A DNA stretch of 64,000 nt, from contig NZ_JAFBCQ010000001.1 of NCBI RefSeq assembly GCF_016907815.1, positions 62,001 through 126,000 of the forward strand, in the 5' to 3' direction. Position numbers and translations under genes: made by a program. Within the stretch, counting starts at the first letter, position 1; each line of letters begins with the position of its first letter. This document shows, piece after piece, positions 34,254 through 43,337 of this stretch. Under the pieces are notes generated by a model. It was given only the letters and a program-made list of their open reading frames with translations, had not been told where the DNA came from and searched no databases. This DNA is from Microbacterium aurum (lineage in GTDB: Bacteria > Actinomycetota > Actinomycetes > Actinomycetales > Microbacteriaceae).

Positions 34254-35891
34254 TCACACCAGACCCTGCTCTGTGATCCTCCGTGTGGGCGAGATCCGCG
34301 CGACGTCGGTGACGATCTCGATGAGTCGCGGCGCACCCGACCCGACCGCCTCCGCGAACTCGCGGCGGAACTCCTCCGCAGTGCGGACGGTCGCACCCGG
34401 GATGCCGTGCGCTCGCGCCAGGGCCGCGAAGTCCGGGTTGCCGAGCGTCGTGGCGCTCTGGCGACCGGGGAACTCGCGCTCCTGGTGCATGCGGATGGTG
34501 CCGAAGGACGAGTTGTTGACGACGACCATCACCACGGGAACGCCGAGCGCGGCGACGGTGGCGAGTTCCATCGAGCTCATGAGGAAACATCCGTCCCCGC
34601 CGAAGACGATCGTGGGCCGTGTGCCGTCGAGAGCCGCCGCCATGATGCCTGCCGGGAGCCCGTAGCTCATGGCGCCGTTTGCGGGCGCCAGCTGCGTGCC
34701 GTACTGCCGGTACCTGTGGAAGCGGTGGACCCAGACGGCGTAGTTCCCCGCGCCGTTCGTGACGACGGCATCTGCCGGCAACGCAGCCGAGAGTCCTGCG
34801 ATCATCGTGCCGAGCTCATCGTCGGGAGCGGGAGTCGAGCGCTCGATGTAGGCTGCCCGCGCCCGCGCCGTGCGCTCCTCCCATCGTGCGCCATCGACCC
34901 GAAGCGGCGCGAGTGCGTCGACAGCGGCGGCGGAGTCCGCCTGCACCGCGAAATCGGCATGGACATAGCGGTCGAGATCGAATCCGTCGACGGCGAAGTG
35001 GATGACGCGCCGGTGCGCGCCGGGAGCGAGCAGCTCGTATCCGCCGGTCTCGACGTCGCCGAAGTGACCGCCGATCGCCAGGATGAGGTCGGACTCCTCC
35101 AGCGTGCGCACGAGATCAGGCTCGGTCGAGAGGCTCAGGTGGCCGATGTAGATCCGGGAGTCGTTGTCAATGTGGTCCTGGCACCGCCACGCCGCCACGA
35201 CCGGGATGCTGTTGGCCTCCGCGAACTCACGGATGCCCTCGCTCTGCGGCGCACCCCACCCGCCGCGACCGAGGACGATGAGCGGCCGCTGTGCAGCGCG
35301 CAGCTCCGCCTCGACCTGCTGGACCACGTCCGCGCCGACGGATGTCGAGAGCGCGGCGACCACCGGAATCACCGCGTCTTCGACGGTGTCGTACAGCATG
35401 TCCTCTGGGAGCTCGATGACGACGGGACCGGGCCGGCCCGACGTCGCGATGCGGACCGCGCGCGCGATCGTCTCCGGGATCCGTGCGGCCTCGTCGATCG
35501 TCGCGACCCACTTGGCCATCGACCCGAAGACCTCGTGCGAGTTGAACTCCTGGAACGCGCCGCGCCCACGGTCTTTGCGTGCGATCTGGCCCACGAACAG
35601 CAGCAGGGGCGTGGCATCCTGGTCCGCGGTGTGCACGCCGATGGCGGCATGAAGAGCGCCGGGGCCGCGGGTCACGAAGCAGACTCCGGGACGGCCTGTC
35701 AGCTTGCCGTAGGCCTCGGCCATGTGAGCGGCGGGCGATTCGTGGCGGCAGACGATCATCTCGGCGCGATCGCCGTGGTCGACGATCGCGTCGAGGACGG
35801 GGAGGAAGCTCTCACCAGGGACGCAGGTGTAGCGGTCCAGTCCCTGCGCGAGAAGCGCTTCGACGACGAGGTGTCCGGCTCTGGTGCCCAC
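34254..35891 (-). CDS. thiamine-diphosphate-dependent enzyme (acetolactate-synthase-like family)
   Basis: 545 residues; the GTG is chosen because AGGAG lies 7 bp upstream. The catalytic Glu51 is in RHESPAAHMAEAYG. The C-terminal ThDP motif reads GGDGCFLMSSMELATVAALG and then VVNNSSFG, a normal GDG-x~25-NN. The central FAD/DHS-like domain lies between. The family carries out ketoacid decarboxylation, C-C condensation or cleavage. Its neighbours (hydroxyacid dehydrogenase upstream on the same strand, TRAP transporter) suggest action on a sugar-derived ketoacid. No regulatory small subunit is present, so acetolactate synthesis is unlikely. Confidence 0.85.
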   Translation of the reverse strand: MGTRAGHLVVEALLAQGLDRYTCVPGESFLPVLDAIVDHGDRAEMIVCRHESPAAHMAEAYGKLTGRPGVCFVTRGPGALHAAIGVHTADQDATPLLLFVGQIARKDRGRGAFQEFNSHEVFGSMAKWVATIDEAARIPETIARAVRIATSGRPGPVVIELPEDMLYDTVEDAVIPVVAALSTSVGADVVQQVEAELRAAQRPLIVLGRGGWGAPQSEGIREFAEANSIPVVAAWRCQDHIDNDSRIYIGHLSLSTEPDLVRTLEESDLILAIGGHFGDVETGGYELLAPGAHRRVIHFAVDGFDLDRYVHADFAVQADSAAAVDALAPLRVDGARWEERTARARAAYIERSTPAPDDELGTMIAGLSAALPADAVVTNGAGNYAVWVHRFHRYRQYGTQLAPANGAMSYGLPAGIMAAALDGTRPTIVFGGDGCFLMSSMELATVAALGVPVVMVVVNNSSFGTIRMHQEREFPGRQSATTLGNPDFAALARAHGIPGATVRTAEEFRREFAEAVGSGAPRLIEIVTDVARISPTRRITEQGLV

Positions 35892-35920
35892 GGGCACGCT
35901 CCTTTCGGTGCGTCGGCCGC

Positions 35921-36853
35921 TCACGGGGCGGACTCGACGAGGTTGGCGACGGCGAGGCGGAAGAGGGCTTCCGCGGCCTCGGGGGTGTCATACGCGACGT
36001 GCGGTGTGAGCACGGTGCCGGGGGCTGAGCGCAGCGGATCGTCGGCCGGCAGCGGCTCGGGATCGAACACGTCGAGAGCCGCGACGATGTCACCCCTGTG
36101 CAATCGCGCCATCAGCGCCTCACGGTCGACGATGGCCGCCCGCGCGGTGTTGACGAGGATGGCGCCCGGTGCGAGAGCGTCCATGAGGGCGGCGTCGATG
36201 ATTCCCGTCGACTCCGGCGTGAGCGCGAGGTGGAGAGAGACTGCGGCGCTCCTGGCGAAGAGCTCCGGGAGATCCAGCAGCGGGATCGATCCGTACTGCG
36301 TCGCGCCATCGCGCACCGAGCGATTCCACCCCACGACGCGCATGCCGATCCCCTGAGCGAGCGTCGCCATGCGCATGCCGATCCCCCCGAGACCGACGAT
36401 GCCCAGCGTCTTGCCCGCCAGCTGCACGCCGGGGCGCGCCGCCCACTGGCCCTCGCGCATCTCACGGTCGAGCAGCGGGATGCCGCGAGCCGCCGCCAGC
36501 AGGAGGGCGAGAGCGTGCTCGGCGACGGCGTCGTCGCCATACCCACGGACCGTTCGCACCTCGATGCCGAGTTCCTCAGCGAGCCGGAGATCGACGTTGT
36601 CGGCCGCGCCTGTGCCGAGGAACGAGATGCGACGCAGGCGTGGCAGCCGCCGCAGCGCCTCGTTCGGAATCGACCAGCCGAGCAGTGTCGCCTCGGCCTC
36701 CCCGATCCGTTCGACCCACTCGTCCGCGTCGGACGGGACTCCGTAGGACACGTCGATCCGGTCGCGATCCACGCCCGCCGCCTCGAGCCCTCGCGCCAGC
36801 AGCGCCTCGTCGTCGGGAGAGGCGTCGGGGAATGCGAAACGTGGTGAACTCAT
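35921..36853 (-). CDS. D-2-hydroxyacid dehydrogenase
   Basis: 310 residues; GGAGGAGG lies 6 bp before the ATG. The NAD loop is GLGGIGMRM, with RGYGDDAVAEHALALLLA preceding it. The triad is Arg in NTARAAI, Glu in DPEPLPAD and His in TPHVAYDT. It is less like SerA and more like hydroxypyruvate/glyoxylate-type reductases. It lies 29 bp upstream of the TPP enzyme in the same operon and diverges from the dctQM operon, with a LacI-type operator in the gap. Confidence 0.88.
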   Translation of the reverse strand: MSSPRFAFPDASPDDEALLARGLEAAGVDRDRIDVSYGVPSDADEWVERIGEAEATLLGWSIPNEALRRLPRLRRISFLGTGAADNVDLRLAEELGIEVRTVRGYGDDAVAEHALALLLAAARGIPLLDREMREGQWAARPGVQLAGKTLGIVGLGGIGMRMATLAQGIGMRVVGWNRSVRDGATQYGSIPLLDLPELFARSAAVSLHLALTPESTGIIDAALMDALAPGAILVNTARAAIVDREALMARLHRGDIVAALDVFDPEPLPADDPLRSAPGTVLTPHVAYDTPEAAEALFRLAVANLVESAP

Positions 36854-36925
36854 GCAGGACCTCCTCCATCGGAAGGCGACGCCGCTCAAACCGGCGAGTC
36901 ACCCTGTCGTACCCGGACCACAAAG

Positions 36926-36939
36926 TGGTAACGTTCTCA
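36926..36939. promoter_or_regulatory. candidate LacI-type operator in the divergent gap
   Basis: TGGTAACGTTCTCA has the central AACGTT and outer TGGT/CTCA arms of LacI-family sites. It lies 73 bp upstream of the dehydrogenase start and 73 bp upstream of dctQ. Related 14-mers occur at 30,551 and 43,338. Confidence 0.65.
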
Positions 36940-37011
36940 AACATACTTTACGGCGCCGGTCGAAGAAGCCGGCTTCCGTGTTCCCCAGCGGGACAGACAG
37001 GAACGATCAAC

Positions 37012-37674
37012 GTGAGTGCACCACCGGAATCCGGACGGCTGCGGCGAGCCGTGACGCGGGTACTGATCTTCATCGAGGAAGACGTCAGCGCGATCCTCCT
37101 CGCCGTTGCCGTCGTCGTGCTGTGTTCCGACGTCGTCGGTCGCTACGTGTTCCACCACCCGATCCCCGGCGCGCCGTCGATCGCCATGGTGTGCTTCGTC
37201 TGGCTCACGTATCTCGGCGCAGCTGCAGCGGCACGGCGCGGGCGCAACATCACGATCGATGTGATGGTCGGCCGCTTCTCGCCGCGATGGCAGGCAGCCT
37301 GCGAGATCGTCGTCCAGCTCATCGTCGGAGGCGTCGTCGGCTTCTGCCTCTACTGGATCTGGGTCGCCGTCCTCACGAACCGCTTCGTCGACCTCCCTGG
37401 GCTGGGCGTCAGCCGACGTGTGCTCACAATGGCCCTCCTCGTCGGATTCTGCCTGATGGCGCTCTACTGCCTGAGGGACTTCTTCCTCGCCGTACGGGGC
37501 GCGATCACCGGGATCTATGCCCCCATCCACGAGGCCGTCGAAGACGACGACGTCGTCACCCCCCGCGACGAGCACCCTCAGCTGCCGGCGGAGCCTGTAA
37601 CGACGACCATCTTCATGAAGCGACCCCGCAAGGGTGACCGCGGCTCGCAGCGGAAGAACGGACACCGATCATGA
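37012..37674 (+). CDS. TRAP transporter small permease (DctQ family)
   Basis: 220 residues from GTG. Four hydrophobic helices are visible (FIEEDVSAILLAVAVVVL, then IAMVCFVWLTYLGAAAA, CEIVVQLIVGGVVGFCLYW and LTMALLVGFCLMALY), with RGRNITIDV between helices 2 and 3 as is typical. The C-terminal ~45 residues are a charged extension beyond the usual length. It overlaps dctM by ATGA. The RBS is only AGGA about 10 bp upstream. Confidence 0.88.
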   Translation: MSAPPESGRLRRAVTRVLIFIEEDVSAILLAVAVVVLCSDVVGRYVFHHPIPGAPSIAMVCFVWLTYLGAAAAARRGRNITIDVMVGRFSPRWQAACEIVVQLIVGGVVGFCLYWIWVAVLTNRFVDLPGLGVSRRVLTMALLVGFCLMALYCLRDFFLAVRGAITGIYAPIHEAVEDDDVVTPRDEHPQLPAEPVTTTIFMKRPRKGDRGSQRKNGHRS

Positions 37675-38951
37675 CCATCGCGATCCTCATCCTGATCATG
37701 CTCGTGCTGCTGGCGATCCGGGTCCCGGTCTGGATCACGCTGCTCGCCATCTCGCTGGGCTACATGCTCTTCGAAGGCGGTGGCGGCGGACCGCAGGTCG
37801 TACAACGGCTCACGAGTGGTCTCGACTCCTTTCCCCTGCTCGCGGTGCCGTTCTTCATCTTCGCCGGCATCATCATGGCCGGTGGCGGGATCGCCGAGCG
37901 CATGATGGCCTTCGCGACCTCGCTCGTCGGTCACTTCCGCGGAGGCCTCGCTCAGGTCAACGTCCTCAACAGCCTCCTCATCGGAGGCATGTCGGGATCG
38001 GCCAACGCGGACGCCGCCATCGACGCCAAGATCCTCGTGCCGATCATGCGCAAGCAGGGCTACACCAACGCCTTCGCCTCCGCCATCAGTGTCGCCTCCG
38101 GCGGGATCTCCCCGATCCTGCCCCCGAGCATCGGCCTCATCCTCTACGGTGTGCTCGCAGGCGTCTCGATCGGAGACCTCTTCATCGCGGGCGTGATCCC
38201 CGGCATCCTCATCGCCGTCGCACTGTCGATCACCGTCTGGATCCTCGCGCGCATCCACAACTTCCCACGCGCCAACGACAAGTTCCCGCCTTTCCGCGAG
38301 ATCTGGATGAGCTTCCGCAAGGCCTTCTTCGCCCTGCTGATGCCGGTCCTGCTTCTCGTCGGCCTCCGCCTCGGCGTGTTCACCCCGACCGAGCTGGGCG
38401 CGGTGGCGGTCATCTATGCGCTCGTCCTCGGCCTGTTCGTGTTCAAGGAGATCACCTGGCGGGACATCCCTCGCCTGCTGCGCGAGGCCGTCCTCACGAC
38501 CGCCGTCGTCATGATCATCATCGCCTCGGCGAGTGTCTTCGGCATCGTGGTGGCGTACGAGCGGATCCCCGACCAGCTCAGCTCCTTCCTCTACGGGATC
38601 TCCGACAACCCCGTCGTGATCGTGCTCGTGATCAACGTGATCCTGCTCATCCTCGGCATCTTCCTCGAGTCCTCGAGCCTCATGATCATCCTCGTGCCCG
38701 TGCTGGCGCCGATCGCCGTCATGACGGGGATCGACCCCGTTCAGTTCGGCGTGATCATCGTGCTCAACCTCACGATCGGCGCCCTGACACCGCCTGTCGG
38801 CACCGTCGTCTACACGGTGGCGGCGATCACGGGCGTCTCCATTCCCGCGTTCGTGAAGGCCTTCATCCCGCTGTTCATCGCGCTCGTGGCGGTGCTCATG
38901 CTCGTGACGTTCGTTCCGCTGCTGACCATCTGGCTCCCGTCGGTGTTCTGA
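37671..38951 (+). CDS. TRAP transporter large permease (DctM family)
   Basis: 426 residues, the usual length, with about 12 hydrophobic helices. The motifs FIFAGIIMAGGGIAERMM, GGMSGSANADAAIDAKILVP and ASGGISPILPPSIGLILYG are DctM signatures. It forms the Na+-driven channel with DctQ and the binding protein at 30.6 kb. It converges on the LacI gene with 100 bp between, containing a 7-bp GCCCGGG hairpin. Confidence 0.93.
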   Translation: MTIAILILIMLVLLAIRVPVWITLLAISLGYMLFEGGGGGPQVVQRLTSGLDSFPLLAVPFFIFAGIIMAGGGIAERMMAFATSLVGHFRGGLAQVNVLNSLLIGGMSGSANADAAIDAKILVPIMRKQGYTNAFASAISVASGGISPILPPSIGLILYGVLAGVSIGDLFIAGVIPGILIAVALSITVWILARIHNFPRANDKFPPFREIWMSFRKAFFALLMPVLLLVGLRLGVFTPTELGAVAVIYALVLGLFVFKEITWRDIPRLLREAVLTTAVVMIIIASASVFGIVVAYERIPDQLSSFLYGISDNPVVIVLVINVILLILGIFLESSSLMIILVPVLAPIAVMTGIDPVQFGVIIVLNLTIGALTPPVGTVVYTVAAITGVSIPAFVKAFIPLFIALVAVLMLVTFVPLLTIWLPSVF

Positions 38952-38980
38952 CGCCGTGGCGTCCGAACACCGCCCGGCAG

Positions 38981-39012
38981 GCCCGGGTCGGCGGCACGAT
39001 CGCTGCCCGGGC
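38981..39012. terminator. weak bidirectional hairpin between dctM and LacI gene
   Basis: GCCCGGG and CCCGGGC form a 7-bp stem with an 18-nt loop in a convergent gap. No T-tract is present. It is listed as a candidate only. Confidence 0.4.
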
Positions 39013-39052
39013 TCCGATGCGGAGCGCCCGCCTGAAAGCGGCCGGACCCGCG

Positions 39053-40057
39053 TCAGAGCGCGGGCGGCGGCGCAGTGGACTCTCGGACGATGAGCGTCGC
39101 TTCAAGGGTGAGATCGCGAGGTCGCGCCGTCGCCGTGCCCTGGAGTCGTCCGAGCAGGATGTCGACGGCGGCGTTGCCGATCTCGTCCACCGGCTGCGAC
39201 ACGAGGGTCAACGGCGGGTCGAGCAGGGGCGAAAGGCTGTGGTCGTCGACGCCGACGAGAGAGACATCGCCCGGGATGCGAAGTCCCAGTCGGCGGACGC
39301 TGTACAGCGTCGCCTCCGTCATGAGTGAGTCGGCCGCGAACACTGCCGTGGGCCGATCGCGTGCGCTCAGCGCAGCGGAGACGGCCGCGACCGCCTCATC
39401 GACCGTGAGTCCCCCGCGGACGGGAACCAGCTCGCCCACGCCCTCGATCGCCGCCGCGCTGCCGGCCAGTCGCTGGGCGCTGGACTCGATCGTCTCGCTG
39501 TCGTACAGCGTCGCGATGCGTCGGTGGCCGAGCTCGAGGAGGTGGCCGACGGCCTGACGACTGAGATCCAGGTTGTCCACGCTGACGGAGTCGATGCCGT
39601 GCTGCGCAAGCGACCGGTCGATCGAGACGACGGGCGTCCCGGACTCATGCAGCGACACCAGGTGCGCGATCTCCATCGACGACGTCGGTGCGATGACGAG
39701 GCCGGAGGTCAGACGCGACCGCATGGCCTCGACGATGCCGCGCTCCCTGTCGAGACTCTCGTAGGAGCTCGCCATCATGAGGACGAACCCCGCCTGCTCG
39801 AGGCGGTCCGCGATCACGTGAGCCACCCGCGCGAAGAAGGGGACGTCGATGTTCCCCGGCACGAAGCTCACGACCTTCGCCGAGCCGCTGCGGAGGGCCT
39901 GCGCGATGTGATTGGGCTGATAGCCGATCTCTGCCGCGGCCATGAGAACGCGCTCGCGCGCTGCCGCGCTCACGGATCCATAGTTGCTGAGCGCACGCGC
40001 AGCCGTTGCCTGCGAGACGCCGGCCGCCTGGGCGACGTCCCTGATCGTCAGCGCCAC
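39053..40057 (-). CDS. LacI family transcriptional regulator
   Basis: 334 residues if the GTG before ALTIRDVAQ is used; an ATG 12 codons earlier is possible and would overlap the upstream gene. The HTH is TIRDVAQAAGVSQATAARALSN, then the hinge YQPNHIAQALRSG. The periplasmic-binding-like effector domain ends with the usual dimer core. It lies 4 bp after the FrlC-like gene stop, at the end of that operon. LacI-type 14-mers at 30.6, 36.9 and 43.3 kb are its likely sites. Confidence 0.9.
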   Translation of the reverse strand: MALTIRDVAQAAGVSQATAARALSNYGSVSAAARERVLMAAAEIGYQPNHIAQALRSGSAKVVSFVPGNIDVPFFARVAHVIADRLEQAGFVLMMASSYESLDRERGIVEAMRSRLTSGLVIAPTSSMEIAHLVSLHESGTPVVSIDRSLAQHGIDSVSVDNLDLSRQAVGHLLELGHRRIATLYDSETIESSAQRLAGSAAAIEGVGELVPVRGGLTVDEAVAAVSAALSARDRPTAVFAADSLMTEATLYSVRRLGLRIPGDVSLVGVDDHSLSPLLDPPLTLVSQPVDEIGNAAVDILLGRLQGTATARPRDLTLEATLIVRESTAPPPAL

Positions 40058-40061
40058 GGCG

Positions 40062-40925
40062 TCACGAGGCGTGTTCCGATCTGGACACGGCATCGATCCG
40101 ATCGAATGCCGCGCCGATCGCAGTGAGATTCTTGCGGTGGGCGGCCGTGGGCTCGTAGATGTACGGCCGGCCGAAGATCTCCGCGGTCATGAGACCGTCA
40201 TATCCGAAGCGTCGAAGATCCCGCAAGTAATCGTCCAGCGGCAGGTTCCCGTCGCCCCAGGCTTTGTGCCCCGACGGGTTGCCGTCCACGAGGTGTACGT
40301 GCCAGACGCGATCTCCGAAACGGTCGAAGTAGTCGCCCATGTTCTCTTCCGCGGTCGCCATCGCGACGGTGTCGAGCGCGATTCCCAGGTTGGGCGCATC
40401 CACGGCCCGGAAGACGGTATCGAGCTGCCCGGCGTCGACGGCGAGGTTCGACTCGTGCCGCTGCAGCGCCTCCAGCACGCAGCGCAGTCCCTTCCTGTCC
40501 GCGTACGCGCAGAGCGCCTGGATGCCTTCTGCGGCCCTCGCCACGGCGTCGGCGACCGGCTGGTTCTCCCATCCCCAGCCCGGTGTCACGAACACGTAGC
40601 TCGCACCCAGGTCGGCCGCGAGGTCGGCGGCGTTGCGGAACATCGAGAACGTGTACTCCCGGATCACGGGGTCGTCGCTCGCGAAGTTGACGGGATACAT
40701 CAGCGATTCCGGCGTGATGCACGCCACGCTCAGCCCACGGTCCTCGAGCTTGCCACGCAGGGCGTCGACGTCGCGTTTGCGGAGCTCGAAGAGATCGACA
40801 TGCTGAGACATCCCCCAGATCTCCAGCTGCTGCCGTTCCAGGGCGACCATGTCGTCCAGCCAATAGTCGAGGGGGAAACGCTGGTAGGCGAAGTTCGTAC
40901 CGGTGACCGATGCGAGTGAGAGCAC
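40062..40925 (-). CDS. xylose-isomerase-like TIM-barrel epimerase, FrlC-like
   Basis: 287 residues. YQRFPLDYWLDDMVALE, ITPESLMYPVNF and the metal-site segments VLEALQRHESN, ALDTVAMA, HVHLVDGN and MTAEIFG follow the order of FrlC-type fructoselysine 3-epimerases. FrlC converts psicoselysine to fructoselysine. Two glutamates, an aspartate and a histidine for the divalent metal are visible. It lies 63 bp after the FAD oxidoreductase and before LacI in one operon. The exact sugar is not fixed by sequence. Confidence 0.8.
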   Translation of the reverse strand: MLSLASVTGTNFAYQRFPLDYWLDDMVALERQQLEIWGMSQHVDLFELRKRDVDALRGKLEDRGLSVACITPESLMYPVNFASDDPVIREYTFSMFRNAADLAADLGASYVFVTPGWGWENQPVADAVARAAEGIQALCAYADRKGLRCVLEALQRHESNLAVDAGQLDTVFRAVDAPNLGIALDTVAMATAEENMGDYFDRFGDRVWHVHLVDGNPSGHKAWGDGNLPLDDYLRDLRRFGYDGLMTAEIFGRPYIYEPTAAHRKNLTAIGAAFDRIDAVSRSEHAS

Positions 40926-40988
40926 GTGAGTTCCTTCTTCGGAGATGGACGGATGTCAGGGGGTGCACACAGAGGGAAGGAATGCCCG

Positions 40989-42437
40989 CTACTCGCCGAG
41001 GCTGTCGCCGGGGCCGCGGTAGCGGGGCATGAGGGCGATGAGGCCCTTCGTGAGAGGCCCGACACGGCGCCCCGCCATCTCCATGCGGACACGCCGCATG
41101 ACGGCGCGGCGCACGATCGTGGCTCCGATGAACCGGAACGGCTCCGGGAAGATCTTCGTGATCCGTCCGCGCTGGTGACCGAGCGCGCTGCGCGACCACT
41201 CATCGTCGATACCCTGCAGCTGAGCGGCGAGAATCCGCGCCACCACGGGTATCTGTGCGAGGGCCGTGCCTGTGTAGCCGACGCAATAGAGGATGTTGTC
41301 CGCCCCGCGCAGGGTATCGATGACGGGCAGGTGACTCGCCGAGATGTCGATCGGACCGACCCACGCGTAATCCACGCGAGCGCCCTTCAGCGACGGATAC
41401 ATGCGCTCCATCTCCGCGACGACACCCGGCTCGAGCGCCGGATTGCTGTTCGAGCGACGGGTCAGTCGATCGCGGTAGATGGGGAGGCCGGACCCCTGGC
41501 CCAGCAGCAGTCGACCGTCGACCGTCCGCTGGTAGTACAGCACCTGCATCTGGCTGTCGCCGAGCGCCTTCCCGTCGACCAGTCCGGTCGCCGCAAGCGT
41601 GTCGGGCACGGGCTCGGTCGTGATGACCTGCCCGTCGACGGCGTACATCACCCGGTTGATCTCGCGGATGGAACTCGCCCACGCGTTCGTCGCGATCAGC
41701 ACCTTCTTCGCCGTCACCGAGCCGCCCGGGGTCTGCAGCGTCGCCGGCTCGCCCGCCACGATCGACGTGACCGGCGTGGACTCGTAGATGCGCACACCGC
41801 GCTCGACGAGCCGCTCCCGCAGGCTCATGACGAGCTTGAACGGGTTCATCGTCCCCGCATCCTGCTCCATCATCCCGCCGCGGCTCGTCGCCGTTCCCGT
41901 CACCTCGACGATCTCCCGCGCGTCGAGCTCGCGGTACGGCGTCTCGTCGTGCTCGGCCAGCAGCGCGAAGGCGGGACGCCAATTCCCGTCATGCGCGGGC
42001 GCGGCCGAGTAGCTCACGAAGCCGTCGAGGCGCAGATCCATCGTGAGCACGCCATCGCGCTGCAGCTCCGCCATCTCCGCGATGGCGTCGCGGGTGGCCC
42101 GCGCCAGCCGAATCGCCTCGGCGCGTCCCGTGACGGCTCGAAGATAGTCGAGGTTGCCGAACCAGGTGTGCACCTGCCCGCCGTTGCGGCCCGACGCACC
42201 GGATCCGCAGAAGTCGGCTTCGAGGATCACGACGTCGGCGGTCGGGTCGTTCTCGAGGATCCGCCACGCGGTCCAGAGTCCCGTGAGCCCTCCCCCCACG
42301 ATGGCGATGGATGCCGTGACGGCACTGGCCAGGCCGCGGAGGCGCTTCACACCGTCGGGGGAGGCCGTCTGAATCCAATAGGACCGCTCCCCCGGCTCGG
42401 CCGGGACGGGAGGGCGCAGGCGGTAGGTCTTGGTCAT
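40989..42437 (-). CDS. FAD-dependent oxidoreductase, DAO/PuuB-like
   Basis: 482 residues. The FAD loop is AIVGGGLTGLWTAWRIL (~44-60), after an unusual ~40-residue N-terminal extension. CGSGASGRNGGQVHTWFGN is the DAO-family second motif, close to gamma-glutamylputrescine oxidases, and CVGYTGTALAQ is the C-terminal FAD contact. It oxidises a secondary or primary amine to an imine or aldehyde. Beside Frl-type enzymes it may act as a fructosyl-amine oxidase, but PuuB-like polyamine oxidation is equally possible. Its ATG overlaps the kinase stop. Confidence 0.82.
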   Translation of the reverse strand: MTKTYRLRPPVPAEPGERSYWIQTASPDGVKRLRGLASAVTASIAIVGGGLTGLWTAWRILENDPTADVVILEADFCGSGASGRNGGQVHTWFGNLDYLRAVTGRAEAIRLARATRDAIAEMAELQRDGVLTMDLRLDGFVSYSAAPAHDGNWRPAFALLAEHDETPYRELDAREIVEVTGTATSRGGMMEQDAGTMNPFKLVMSLRERLVERGVRIYESTPVTSIVAGEPATLQTPGGSVTAKKVLIATNAWASSIREINRVMYAVDGQVITTEPVPDTLAATGLVDGKALGDSQMQVLYYQRTVDGRLLLGQGSGLPIYRDRLTRRSNSNPALEPGVVAEMERMYPSLKGARVDYAWVGPIDISASHLPVIDTLRGADNILYCVGYTGTALAQIPVVARILAAQLQGIDDEWSRSALGHQRGRITKIFPEPFRFIGATIVRRAVMRRVRMEMAGRRVGPLTKGLIALMPRYRGPGDSLGE

Positions 42438-43312
42438 GATGTGGTGTGCTCCGGAGTGCGGCGGTCGTGGGCCTCGGCTGTCGCGTCGGCGTAGCCGTAG
42501 TAGGTGTCGATGATCCAGGGAAGCGTGCGGGTCGGCATCTGCGGGAAGCCCGCCGCGTGAGTGCAGGTGGTGGCGGCGGCCCGCGTGCCCACGCGCATGG
42601 CGTCGCCCAGATCGCGGCCATCCGCGAGGGCACCGATCGTCGCGGCGATGTAGCTGTCGCCGGCGCCGCAGGTGTCCAGCACCGCGACGGGCTGCGCAGC
42701 CTGCCGCCGCGACCCCTCCGCGTCGACGGCGACGGAGCCGGCGGCGCCTGCGGTGACGAGAGCGGTGCGCGCGCCGGCTGCGCGGATCCGCCGGCCGAGG
42801 GTCTCCGCCGCATCGAGGGAGTCAGGAGCGGAGGCGAAGCAGACGTCGACGCCGTGGAGACCGGCGAGGTCCGCCTGCGTCGACAGGTCCACGCTCACCC
42901 TCGCACCCCGGCGCTTCACTTCCTCCACGATGCCGCCGCTGCGCGTGATGCCCGCGAGATGCACCCAATCCGCATCCGTCAGTTCGTTCAGCTGCAGCTG
43001 CGTCGGTACCCAGTTCGCGCCGACTCCGAACTCCTCGTGGACGAAGCGGCGGTCGGTGTCGTTCAACTCGACGAGGGTGACGCCCGTGCGGCCTGCGAGG
43101 GTCGTCACGTCGGACGACGCAATACCCTGACCCTCGAGCGCGGAGACGACAAGCGCCGCGGCCGGATCATCGCCCACGGCGCCGATATACCGGGCGCCCC
43201 GCCCCGCGCGCGCCCAGTTGACCGCAACGTTGAGGGCGTTGCCGCCGACGAACGTCTGGTCCGTTCTGATGTAGACATCAAGGCAGTTGTCGCCGATTGC
43301 GACGAACGTCAT
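42434..43312 (-). CDS. PfkB-family sugar kinase, FrlD-like
   Basis: 292 residues. It opens VAIGDNCLDVYIRTDQTFVG, then GGNALNVAV, very close to fructoselysine kinase FrlD. The catalytic Asp219 is in DTCGAGDS. It would phosphorylate an Amadori sugar at O6, giving the substrate for the FrlB-like enzyme at 27.3 kb. It heads the operon kinase, FAD oxidoreductase, FrlC-like epimerase, LacI. A LacI-type 14-mer lies 26 bp upstream of the start. Confidence 0.85.
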   Translation of the reverse strand: MTFVAIGDNCLDVYIRTDQTFVGGNALNVAVNWARAGRGARYIGAVGDDPAAALVVSALEGQGIASSDVTTLAGRTGVTLVELNDTDRRFVHEEFGVGANWVPTQLQLNELTDADWVHLAGITRSGGIVEEVKRRGARVSVDLSTQADLAGLHGVDVCFASAPDSLDAAETLGRRIRAAGARTALVTAGAAGSVAVDAEGSRRQAAQPVAVLDTCGAGDSYIAATIGALADGRDLGDAMRVGTRAAATTCTHAAGFPQMPTRTLPWIIDTYYGYADATAEAHDRRTPEHTTS

Positions 43313-43337
43313 GGCGGTTCCCCCTTGAGACTCGTGA

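Noticed and set aside
34254..35891. Biosynthetic acetolactate synthase
   Set aside because: There is no small regulatory subunit or branched-chain genes nearby; the operon partner is a hydroxyacid dehydrogenase beside a TRAP transporter.
34194..36356. Plus-strand frame of 720 codons opposite the TPP enzyme
   Set aside because: It has antisense composition and no start signals; the minus-strand frame has complete catalytic motifs.
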